Source: JBIQKZ01 sp044464765
GTDB taxonomy: Bacteria; Pseudomonadota; Gammaproteobacteria; Burkholderiales; Burkholderiaceae_B
Reading direction: 5' to 3'
DNA length: 64,000 nucleotides
NCBI GenBank assembly: GCA_044464765.1
Contig: JBIQKZ010000004.1
Location: 162,626-226,625 of the forward strand
The notes beneath the pieces were generated by a model that saw only the letters and a list, made by a program, of their open reading frames with translations, searched no databases and had not been told where the DNA came from. The position numbers were made by a program, and so were the translations under genes. This document shows positions 36,285-43,965 of this stretch, in pieces. Positions within the stretch are counted from its first letter, which is position 1, and every line of letters starts with the position of its first letter.

Positions 36285-36529
36285 GCACCGAGCCTTAAAT
36301 CTGCCGGGGACGACATTTGGACAGTCAGCGCCGCAGCGCCACAAACATCTTGCTTACTTTGTTTGGTTTGAAGCTGAACCCCATCGGCCACTATATCGAG
36401 CCATTGAAAGCCTGGAGTGAACATTCCCGCTTGTGCCATGAGTTTCCTGCTGTGTTGAAGGTACGACGAAATGTCGACCATCATACTGCGAATAAGCAAC
36501 GATCAACGTAGGATTGAAGGCTCATCCTA

Positions 36530-37429
36530 CTATTGGGTTTCCGGTATCGCCGTCGCCGGAACCACCAGAACATCACAATTCGAACTGGCAAGTACTTTTC
36601 GCGCCACACTGCCCAGCAGATGCTGGGCGGCTGCGTGCGCGCCTTGCGTGCCCAACGCCACGAGGTCTGTTCCCCTCCGGCGGGAGGCGCCAAGCAACAC
36701 GCTGGCTGGGTCTCCATGGACGACTTTGATACGGGCCGATTTCGGCAAGCGACCGTCATTCGCGAATAGTTGCTTGATTTGCATGCGTGCAGCCTTGACC
36801 CTCGCGCTTCGATAGTGATCGATCTCGATTTGCGTCGCGCCGGCCTTGAGCATCGCTTGCTCGAACGACAGGGGGATCTCGACCGTATGGATGAATTCGC
36901 GCAATGCCGCCGGCGATATGCGCTCGGCGCTCCATGCGGCGGCCTGCGCATGCTCGGAGAAATCCACCCCGATGACGATATGAGCATACGGTGAAAGAGG
37001 TTCCGTGCGCACGACCAGCACCGGGCATGGCGACGTTCTGACCATGCGATCAGCGGTGGAGCCAAACACTTTTTCCCGCAGGCTCTTGGCAACCCCCGGC
37101 CCCATCACCAGCAAATCGGCGTTATGGAACGTGGCCAAGACTTGAATGGCTTCATAGGGTTTCCCAAACTCAACATGGATGACGGCGGGCGTGTCTGACG
37201 CGGCAAGCAGGGCTTTTAGCTGTTGAGTGCATTGAGTTTCGATAAGGGCCGCCAAGGAGTCGGCGTCGACCGACGGCGGCAAAGCGGCATCGTCCAAAGA
37301 TAGATTTTCGATCACATGCAGCCCGACCAGCCGCGCCCCATGTTGATTGGCAAGCTGCACGGCGCGGTCAGCGATCTGCTTGCTGTCGTCTGCAAGCGTT
37401 AACGCAACCAGTATGGTTTTAATAGGCAT
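36530..37429 (-). CDS. Tandem-domain universal stress protein (UspA family)
   Basis: This cytoplasmic protein of 299 residues has two Usp domains. Each ends with the ATP-binding pattern G-x2-G-x9-G-S/T: VMGPGVAKSLREKVFGSTADRMV (residues ~107-130) and LGTQGAHAAAQHLLGSVARKV (residues ~258-280). Both copies keep the ATP-binding glycines, so nucleotide binding is likely. GAGAAG precedes the ATG. The gene stands alone between an MFS gene and a gene-poor stretch. Role: stress endurance, by family. Confidence 0.9.
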   Translation of the reverse strand: MPIKTILVALTLADDSKQIADRAVQLANQHGARLVGLHVIENLSLDDAALPPSVDADSLAALIETQCTQQLKALLAASDTPAVIHVEFGKPYEAIQVLATFHNADLLVMGPGVAKSLREKVFGSTADRMVRTSPCPVLVVRTEPLSPYAHIVIGVDFSEHAQAAAWSAERISPAALREFIHTVEIPLSFEQAMLKAGATQIEIDHYRSARVKAARMQIKQLFANDGRLPKSARIKVVHGDPASVLLGASRRRGTDLVALGTQGAHAAAQHLLGSVARKVLASSNCDVLVVPATAIPETQ

Positions 37430-37819
37430 AGCTTCTCATTCCCAAATACGCCACAGCGCACGCGGCGGGCGGCAACCCTACAGCATGCCGCACATTCAGG
37501 GTTTGATCAACGCAGCCATCCATTGCAATGCCTTATATGCAGGCACTCGTAGACAAAGTAGGTTTCACCTGCGTAGCGTTCGAGCAATTACCCAATGGTG
37601 AATTCGTCATCGTCAACAAGGTGAAGAACCGAAATGACATCAAGGTAACCGATAGACATCGGTCAGCGGTTCCCGCCCTCAGCTCCGGTTTTCGCACGTA
37701 TCGCGCTCGCCTGGGCAAACGCCAGGCGACGATGAACACAGTACGTTGTGTTGCTGCACCGACTGATGCAAGCATTACACGAGGCAAGCTCCGCGTAACC
37801 GGCAGCCTATATCAAAACC
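37430..37819 (+). other. gene-poor stretch with decayed sequence upstream of the Xre relic
   Basis: These 390 bases hold no gene that I recognise. A frame of 99 codons from 37528 is open on the + strand but shows no family and is interrupted where the antitoxin relic would need it. Its end (ASITRGK) together with AAYIKTVREGIPG in the next frame resembles the N-terminal linker of Xre/MbcA/ParS-type antitoxins, suggesting that the antitoxin once began here and was frameshifted. Confidence 0.4.
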
Positions 37820-38122
37820 GTGCGTGAAGGGATACCCGGCGCGGTGGTCAAGCAAGCCATTGAAGCAATGGGTGGTAACCGCGAATTGTTCATCCGCTTG
37901 CTTAACACGACATCGGCAAATCTGAACCGTTACTACCACAAGAAGGTGCTTAGCCCGAGCGACAGCGAAGAGGTCCTGGACACATTACGGGTCTACCGAG
38001 CCGCCGTGCGCATTTTCGGAAACGAAACAATGGCGCGTGAATGGCTGGCCACGAATTGCCTGATAACTGGCCAACGTATCCTTATCCAGACTCCACACAG
38101 ACCATTGGCAGCGAATGGCTAA
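37820..38122 (+). pseudogene. Xre/MbcA/ParS-type antitoxin relic
   Basis: The frame reads REGIPGAVVKQAIEAMGG, LFIRLLNTTSANLNRYYHKK, then SPSDSEEVLDTLRVYRAAV and FGNETMAREWLAT. This is the Xre/ParS antitoxin core (first helices and start of the DUF2384-like domain). After WLAT the family should continue with PNxALGGxxPLDLL; instead the frame runs into unrelated codons and stops. The N-terminus is frameshifted near 37796 (a TAA lies just upstream in frame). The C-terminal ~40 residues are lost in the same event that removed the start of the RES toxin. Confidence 0.65.
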
Positions 38123-38283
38123 CAAAGTGCGAAAGCTTGGTGTTGCGAGTGCCTAGCGCTGCCGTTCCAGCCGGGCTGGAACACATAGCTGTCATCAATC
38201 CTCGCCATCAGGCCTGCCAACACCTAAAGCTTGTCGATATGAAAACTGATCTGTACAACAAACGGCTCTTCCCCGGAGCTTGA
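38053..38283 (+). pseudogene. RES-domain toxin relic (C-terminal half)
   Basis: In the +1 frame relative to the antitoxin relic, starting at about 38053, the sequence reads ELPDNWPTYPYPDSTQTIG, EWLTKCESLVLRVPSAAVP and INPRHQACQHLKLVD, ending in YNKRLF. This is the C-terminal half of RES-family NAD+-degrading toxins (family pattern: LPxxWxxYPxPxxTQxxGDxWL, SLVLRVPSAVVP, NPRHP). The N-terminal half with the conserved Arg is missing. The junction with the antitoxin is at 38045-38062, so one internal deletion fused the two genes out of frame. Inactive by inference. Confidence 0.7.
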
Positions 38284-39241
38284 TTCCATCGCCCACACGA
38301 CGCAGGTACGCCTCGGCAATCAAGTACGCCGGCACGGCGACGGCCAGCGGAATCACGCAGTAGATCATGCGATACATCAACACGCCCGCCAGTACCTCGT
38401 GCGCTGGCATTGTGCCCGACAAGGCGCCGACGAATATGGCTTCCGTCACGCCAAGGCCGCCGGGAATATGGGCAATAAGCGCGGCAATGCTGCAAAACAA
38501 TAAGATGCCCAGCACAGCGAAGTAATCAATTTCCCGCCCAAGCAAGATATACACAATACCCGCCATCAGCGACCAGGAAATCGCCGCCAGCACGCATTGC
38601 ATCAGGGCGAGTTTGATGGGCGGCAGCTCGATGTGGTAGTGACGCATCGTCCAGGAGCGGCGCTGCGAGAAGGCGCAAAACCCAAGATACCCTGCGATCC
38701 CGCCAAACATCAGCAGCCCAATCAATTGAAGCAGAGTCTGCCCGATGTCCCACCCGCTAGGCAAGGGAATGACGCCCACCATGAAAACCACGCCGGCCAG
38801 CCAGCCATAGCCTATCCAGTTGGTCAGCGTGCTGAAGGCCACGACCCGGCCCGCTGTGGCAACCGGCACCCCCAGACGGTGGTATAGACGCAGGCGGATG
38901 GCGACCCCGCCGACCAGGACGCCAAGGTTCAGGTTCATGGCGTAGCTTAAGAAGGCGATGCCCATGACCCGCCAAACGGACAAAGGCGTGCCGGCATACC
39001 AACGGGCCAGCACATCGAACGAGGTATAAACAAGGTGGCCCGCCATGGCCAGGCCCAACGCAATGGCCAGGGTCGGTGCGCCCATTTCTCTGGTCGACTC
39101 AAGTACGGCCGACCAATCCAGTGTACGCGCCAGATTGAATAACAGGACCACGACGGCTGCGACCATCAGCCCGGTCAAGACCCGCGCTACGATCGGCCAG
39201 GGAATTTGCTTAAGCCGTTGTTTCAGGTGCGGGGCATTCAT
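38195..39241 (-). CDS. ybhN: YbhN-like UPF0104 membrane protein
   Basis: This protein of 348 residues has about eight membrane helices and the family marks VLVGGVAIRLRLYHRLGV and IPGGLGVTEAIFVG. It belongs to the lysylphosphatidylglycerol-synthase-TM/UPF0104 group. The start at 39241 overlaps the clsB stop (ATGA), reproducing E. coli ybhP-clsB-ybhN. Its last ~30 residues (after LIAEAYLRRVGDGI) are antisense to the RES toxin relic and look unlike the family, so the original stop was probably lost and the frame runs on. Function is likely in envelope lipid handling. Confidence 0.85.
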   Translation of the reverse strand: MNAPHLKQRLKQIPWPIVARVLTGLMVAAVVVLLFNLARTLDWSAVLESTREMGAPTLAIALGLAMAGHLVYTSFDVLARWYAGTPLSVWRVMGIAFLSYAMNLNLGVLVGGVAIRLRLYHRLGVPVATAGRVVAFSTLTNWIGYGWLAGVVFMVGVIPLPSGWDIGQTLLQLIGLLMFGGIAGYLGFCAFSQRRSWTMRHYHIELPPIKLALMQCVLAAISWSLMAGIVYILLGREIDYFAVLGILLFCSIAALIAHIPGGLGVTEAIFVGALSGTMPAHEVLAGVLMYRMIYCVIPLAVAVPAYLIAEAYLRRVGDGIKLRGRAVCCTDQFSYRQALGVGRPDGED

Positions 39242-40449
39242 GTGGACTCCTGGCCGCCTGGCTCGCCGATCAGATCGGCTCCTAGCGATTCCAGCCGGGG
39301 CTTGTGCGCAGGCAAGCTGCCCGCCCATGCCGGGAAGCGGCGCAAGAAATGGAATACAAGCACACTGTGCCACGGACGCCGACCTAGCCACCCCCGCTTC
39401 CTTTTAGGCCGCTCTATGCGGCGACAGTGCTGCTCGATGAGGTGTTCCAGGTTGTCGCGAAGCACGTGATTGAATTCGCAGTCGTGGATGACGACGTTGG
39501 CTTCGAGGTTCAAGGCCAGGCTGAATGGATCGAGATTGCTGGACCCCACGGTCGCCCAGCGCTGGTCGATGCAGGCCACCTTGCCATGCAGGGGTCTATC
39601 GCAGTACTCGTAGATAATGATGCCCGCCCCCGCCATATAGTCGTACAGCATCTCGGCCGCCTTTTGCGCAACGCGCATATCCGGCTGGCCCTGTAGAACC
39701 AGGCGCACCCTCACGCCCCTGCGGGCGGCATTGACCAGATCCCGCAGTAAACGGTAGCCGGGAAAGAAGTAGGCGTTGGCGATCAGGATGTCTTCGTGAG
39801 CGCCGCGTATGGCGACGCGGTAAGCGCTTTCAATGGCAGTGGGGTTGGCCTCGTTGTCCCGCACCACCAGGCGCCCGCTCGCCTCGCCCACGGGTGGCGC
39901 CAATCGGGCGGACCGCAAGCGCCAGCGCCGTTTCACGCGTGCCGCCTGAAGCGTTTCACGCACGTAGTTGGCTAGGTCGGTCGACAAGGGGCCGGTGACC
40001 TGCACAGCGTAATCCTGCTTGGCCATGGGGCCGAAATCAGGCAGGTGGTCCGCCGAGAAGTTGATGCCGCCGATAAACGCCAGGCGCCCATCAATGGCCA
40101 CGATCTTGCGATGCATGCGGCGAAAGAGATTGGTGCGCACCCCCATCAGACGGGGTCGCGGATCAAAGACATGCAGCCGCACCCCCGCATCGGTGAGCCC
40201 CTGGATGAATTCGTTGGGTAGGGTATCCGATCCATATCCATCCACTGTCACGTCGATCTGCACCCCACGCCCTGCGGCTTCTATCAGCGCCTGCCGCAAC
40301 GCCCGCCCTACTTTATCGTCGAACAGGATGAAGGTTTCGATCAGAATCTCGCTACGCGCCTGAGCGATCGCCTGATTCACGCGCGGGAAGTAGACTTCGC
40401 CGTTTTCCAGCAACTCGAATTCGTTGCCGTCTCGCCATGGGCTGCTCAT
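39238..40449 (-). CDS. clsB: Cardiolipin synthase B (phospholipase D family)
   Basis: This protein of 403 residues has two PLD active-site motifs: HRKIVAID followed by FIGGINFSADH, and HGKVACID followed by TVGSSNLDPFSL. No N-terminal membrane helices are visible, as in ClsB. It condenses phospholipids to cardiolipin (ClsB can also make phosphatidylglycerol). The start at 40449 overlaps the previous stop by four bases (ATGA); the frame opens much further upstream inside the neighbour gene, but that part is antisense-like and unsupported. Confidence 0.9.
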   Translation of the reverse strand: MSSPWRDGNEFELLENGEVYFPRVNQAIAQARSEILIETFILFDDKVGRALRQALIEAAGRGVQIDVTVDGYGSDTLPNEFIQGLTDAGVRLHVFDPRPRLMGVRTNLFRRMHRKIVAIDGRLAFIGGINFSADHLPDFGPMAKQDYAVQVTGPLSTDLANYVRETLQAARVKRRWRLRSARLAPPVGEASGRLVVRDNEANPTAIESAYRVAIRGAHEDILIANAYFFPGYRLLRDLVNAARRGVRVRLVLQGQPDMRVAQKAAEMLYDYMAGAGIIIYEYCDRPLHGKVACIDQRWATVGSSNLDPFSLALNLEANVVIHDCEFNHVLRDNLEHLIEQHCRRIERPKRKRGWLGRRPWHSVLVFHFLRRFPAWAGSLPAHKPRLESLGADLIGEPGGQEST

Positions 40450-41210
40450 ACGTCGATCTCCGCAACCAGCGGCAAGTGGTCCGACAGCCTGTTCCACGGC
40501 CTTCGAGCCATTTTCACGGGCCGGTGGCGCGCCACATTGCGCACATAGATCCGGTCCAGCTGCAATACCGGGCAACGGGCGGGAAAGGTCCGTATCGGCC
40601 GACCATGCGCCGCCGCAAACACGTCCACCAAGCCGCACGCCTGCAACTGGCCACTGGCCTTGAGTCGCCAGTCGTTGAAGTCGCCCGCCACAACAATGGC
40701 TTCTCCGTCCGGCACCTGGGTGTGAACCAGATCGCACAGACGATGCAGCTGCGCGCGCCTGTGTCGTTCGCGCAAGCCCAGATGCACGCACAGCGCATGC
40801 AGGCGCATGCGACGATCCGGCGTTTCGATCACGCAGTGCAATATGCCGCGCGCCTCGTGGCGGCTGACGCTGACGTCATGGTTTTCGTAAGTGGAAATCG
40901 GATACTTGGACAGCACGGCGTTGCCATGGTGGCCGAAGGGATAGACCGCGTTTCGTCCATAGGCAAAATCCGACCACAGGGTGTCGGCCAGAAACTCGTA
41001 ATGCGACGTGGTGGGCCAACCGTGCAGCCGCGCCGCATGCCGGTGGTGCTCGCCCAATACTTCCTGCAGGAAAATAACGTCCGGCGCCGTTGTACGTATG
41101 GCTTCGCGCAGTTCGTGAAGAATAAAACGCCTGTTGAACAGGTTAAAGCCTTTGTGTACGTTCACGGTCAGCACTTTGACCGTTTGTCGGGACTCGGACT
41201 CGTCCAGCAT
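40446..41210 (-). CDS. ybhP: Endonuclease/exonuclease/phosphatase family protein (YbhP)
   Basis: This protein of 254 residues has the EEP fold motifs: LTVNVHKGFN, DVIFLQEVLGEH, VAGDFNDWRL and LSDHLPLVAEI, giving the metal-binding Asn/Glu/Asp/His set. No signal peptide is seen. It is the first gene of the ybhP-clsB-ybhN operon, with GGAG before the ATG. In E. coli the equivalent gene is of unknown substrate; a phosphodiester or phospholipid head-group is possible given the neighbours. Confidence 0.85.
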   Translation of the reverse strand: MLDESESRQTVKVLTVNVHKGFNLFNRRFILHELREAIRTTAPDVIFLQEVLGEHHRHAARLHGWPTTSHYEFLADTLWSDFAYGRNAVYPFGHHGNAVLSKYPISTYENHDVSVSRHEARGILHCVIETPDRRMRLHALCVHLGLRERHRRAQLHRLCDLVHTQVPDGEAIVVAGDFNDWRLKASGQLQACGLVDVFAAAHGRPIRTFPARCPVLQLDRIYVRNVARHRPVKMARRPWNRLSDHLPLVAEIDV

Positions 41211-41344
41211 GTGCTGCTCCCCAAATTGACATCAGCAGCAACCATGCAAGTTTCATGCCCGACCCCTGCCTCAGAGCTGCGCTCATCAGGCATGAAAATT
41301 GCTGCGGTAAGAATAAGAATTTTCCGGGAGGAAACGGAGGATGT

Positions 41345-41875
41345 ATGGCTTTTCAGACACTATTCGGGGAAAAAGCCACCACCAAAGTCGCTGCGATCTT
41401 CGATAGCGAGGAGCAAATGGCATCTGTGGCGGCGAGCCTGCAGGCCGGCACACAGTTACGGGCCGCCCAGATCAAAACCGTGGGGCCTACGGAACATGAC
41501 GTCGGTCGCAAGTTGGAGCCCGAGGGGCGCGGCATCGTGCGAACCGCTGTCAAGGCCCATATGATTCTTGGTTTGGCGGGCTTGGCCGTGGGTTTCCTGG
41601 TGTGGCTGGTGTTGTATGTTGCGAGTGTGATCGCGGTCGTGTCATCGCCTGCGTTCAGCGCAGGCGTGCTGTTATTCTTTTTCGCGATCGCTGGACTGCT
41701 TCTGGGCGGCCTGATCACGGCGCGCCCCGATCATCAACAGGTCATCCAGCGCGTGCTGACCGCCTCGGAAGAAGGACGCTGGTCGCTGGTGATTCACCCT
41801 GCCAGCGCCGCCCAGCTTGAGGCCACGCTGCGCATTCTGGATGCAGCCGGCGTGGAGCCTGTTCGTACTGTTTAG
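41345..41875 (+). CDS. Small membrane protein of unknown function
   Basis: This protein of 176 residues has a soluble N-terminal part (residues 1-75: TTKVAAIFDSEEQMASVAAS…, resembling the ferredoxin-like stress-protein regions of YflT/DUF1269-type proteins), two membrane helices (around 83-105 and 112-135), and a C-terminal soluble sheet (WSLVIHPASAAQLEATLRIL). GGAGG precedes the ATG at 41345. It stands alone, convergent with the amidohydrolase gene. I do not assign a function. Confidence 0.7.
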   Translation: MAFQTLFGEKATTKVAAIFDSEEQMASVAASLQAGTQLRAAQIKTVGPTEHDVGRKLEPEGRGIVRTAVKAHMILGLAGLAVGFLVWLVLYVASVIAVVSSPAFSAGVLLFFFAIAGLLLGGLITARPDHQQVIQRVLTASEEGRWSLVIHPASAAQLEATLRILDAAGVEPVRTV

Positions 41876-41891
41876 GACCGCACGGAAACAA

Positions 41892-43769
41892 TCACTCCGC
41901 AGCCTGAGCAAGCCCCGCTATTACGGCGCCCATCAGGAGCTCGGGCCCGTGGCTGTGTCCCTCGTGCCCGGATGCTTCTTCGTGGTGCTGCCATTCATTC
42001 AACAGGCGCGAAACGACCTCGCCAACCGCCGCCTGTTTCGCATGACTATCGGCGCTATCTTCCTCGGATGTATAGATTATCTTGCCATTCTTGATGGTTT
42101 GCTCGACTTTCAGTTCGCTTAAATCTTCGGGGTCGATGGATGTGGGATCTTTGGACAGCACCACGAAGTCGGCCAGCTTGCCGGGCTCAATGGAACCTTT
42201 GCTGTCTTCTTCAAAGTGCTGGTAGGCCGACCAGAGCGTCATGGCCTTCAGGGCGGTCATGACGTCGACGCGCTGGTGCGGCCCCAGGATGTCGCCGGAA
42301 CGGGAGCGCCGCGTAACCGTGGCGGACAAGACCCGCATGGAATCCGGAAACGCCACGGGCGCATCGTGGTGCGACGAGAACTTCATGCCGCGCTCGCGCA
42401 CCCAGCCGGTGGGCGAGATGTTTTCGGCATTGACCGGGCCAACCGTGCGATCGCGATGCCAGTCGCCCCAATAAAACGTATGCATGGGAAACAGCGACGG
42501 AAAGATATCCAGCTCATCCAGGGTGGCAACCTGATCCTTGCGCAGGAACTGGCCATGGATCAGCACGGCGCGACGATCCTTTACACCGTATTTTTCCCGG
42601 GCGGTTTTTACAGCGGCCAGCAACATATCGGAAGCCGCCTCGCCGTTGGCATGGGTAATGATCTGGATATTGTTCTTGAACGCCCAGTCGACCGAGTCGA
42701 ACACCTGCTCTGGGGTGGCCGCCGAATAGCCGTGATAATCGGCCCGATATCCTTTGGGCGGATTGTAGTAAGGACGGTCGCGATACGCCGTGAAACCCTG
42801 CGGCGAGCCATCGATGGTCAGCTTGGCTCCGCCGATCCGAAAGCCATTGATATAGGACTGATCGGCATTTTTGGCGATGAAGTCCCGGTCTTGCAATACA
42901 TCGACATAGGCCACGACGTCGATGGGAATCTTGCCGGCGGCCGACGCCTGCTGCATGAAGGGCACAATGGTGGACGTGGCGCGCCCCTCTTGGCCCGTGG
43001 TATAGCCGTATTTGGCAAGCAGCTTTGTCCCCGCCACAAACAGAGCCTGGGCCTGATCCTCGCTCATCTTGCCGAACGGCTTGATCAGCGAGCCAAAGAA
43101 CGCCGCTTCTTCCAGGACGCCATTCGGGGTATTGGAGCCGTCTTCGCGACGGATGACGCCCCCTTCGGGATTCGCGGTTTGCGCCGTAATTCCCATGAGT
43201 TCCAACGCCTTGCTGTTCACCACCCCGATATGACCTGATTGATGAATGACCAATACCGGAACCTCTGTGGAGACTTCGTCCAGGTCGTTGCGCGTCGGGT
43301 GCCGCTGTTCGGCCAACTGCGCATCGTCGTAGCCGAAACCCAGAATCATGCCAATGCTTTTCTCAGTATCGGCATGTTCGCTGGCCCATTGCTTTAACGT
43401 GTCTTGCAAGCCTTTGATATTTTTGACCAGGCCATCCGGCGGCGACAGCAAGTTGGCGGAAATGGCTTGCAGTCCGATCATGAAGGCGTGTCCGTGCGCA
43501 TCCACGAACCCTGGCAATAAGGCGCGCCCGTCCAGGTCTTGCATGACGGTCTGCTCGCCGCGATAACGTTCGATCTCGCTGCGGGAGCCCACGGCCAGGA
43601 TCTTGCCATCCTTGACCGCAACCGCTTCAGCGCGGGGCTGACTGTCGACGATCGTCAGGATGGGGCCGCCCGACCAGATCTGTTCGGCCACTTCCACCCC
43701 CAGAACGGGTTGCGCCAGCAGCACACTGCTGCACAAAGAGACCCATCGAATTCTGTTTGCCAATTTCAT
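41892..43769 (-). CDS. Exported amidohydrolase, YtcJ-like (Amidohydrolase_3)
   Basis: This protein of 625 residues has a signal peptide (residues 1-24, ending VLG or GVEVA) and the YtcJ-type metal-dependent hydrolase layout: GGPILTIVDSQPRAEAVAV, GRALLPGFVDAHGHAFM with the first metal ligands, ITHANGEAASD and FSSHHDAPVAFPD. Such enzymes hydrolyse amide bonds of mostly unknown substrates. A triple 9-bp direct repeat at 43939-43965 lies upstream and matches one before the MscS gene at 46.9 kb, suggesting control by the response regulator encoded in between. GAGG precedes the ATG. Confidence 0.85.
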   Translation of the reverse strand: MKLANRIRWVSLCSSVLLAQPVLGVEVAEQIWSGGPILTIVDSQPRAEAVAVKDGKILAVGSRSEIERYRGEQTVMQDLDGRALLPGFVDAHGHAFMIGLQAISANLLSPPDGLVKNIKGLQDTLKQWASEHADTEKSIGMILGFGYDDAQLAEQRHPTRNDLDEVSTEVPVLVIHQSGHIGVVNSKALELMGITAQTANPEGGVIRREDGSNTPNGVLEEAAFFGSLIKPFGKMSEDQAQALFVAGTKLLAKYGYTTGQEGRATSTIVPFMQQASAAGKIPIDVVAYVDVLQDRDFIAKNADQSYINGFRIGGAKLTIDGSPQGFTAYRDRPYYNPPKGYRADYHGYSAATPEQVFDSVDWAFKNNIQIITHANGEAASDMLLAAVKTAREKYGVKDRRAVLIHGQFLRKDQVATLDELDIFPSLFPMHTFYWGDWHRDRTVGPVNAENISPTGWVRERGMKFSSHHDAPVAFPDSMRVLSATVTRRSRSGDILGPHQRVDVMTALKAMTLWSAYQHFEEDSKGSIEPGKLADFVVLSKDPTSIDPEDLSELKVEQTIKNGKIIYTSEEDSADSHAKQAAVGEVVSRLLNEWQHHEEASGHEGHSHGPELLMGAVIAGLAQAAE

Positions 43770-43938
43770 CGGAACCACCTCTGGAATGAAGGAGGATCTG
43801 AACATGCTGCCGCGCCGGGTCGCGGGCCACTGCGAAATGATTCAGGCCTTCCGTAACACGATGGCGGCGCCGAACCGAAAAGCCCAGCCAGCCGCCAACA
43901 AAGATAGTAAGAATGTGCCACAGCCGCAACGACGATTG

Positions 43939-43965
43939 CCAGTCTCAACCGTCTCAATTATCTCA
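43939..43965 (-). promoter_or_regulatory. triple 9-bp direct repeat, candidate response-regulator site
   Basis: On the - strand three contiguous 9-mers follow each other: TGAGATAAT, TGAGACGGT and TGAGACTGG. They lie 170 bases before the amidohydrolase start and overlap the last codons of the kinase gene. The same TGAGAC-N3 pattern with 9-base period, in the same orientation relative to the downstream gene, occurs at 46830-46856. I propose an operator for the OmpR-type regulator; binding is inferred. Confidence 0.55.

Noticed and set aside
37528..37827. 99-codon open frame on the + strand as a gene
   Set aside because: No family, no good ribosome binding site, and its end matches a frameshifted part of the antitoxin relic; described as decayed sequence instead.
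40437..41564. 375-codon open frame on the + strand
   Set aside because: It is the antisense shadow of ybhP and runs into the start of the small membrane protein gene; His/Gln/Arg-rich, no domain.
42216..43238. 340-codon open frame on the + strand
   Set aside because: Antisense shadow of the amidohydrolase gene in GC-rich DNA; no recognisable domain.
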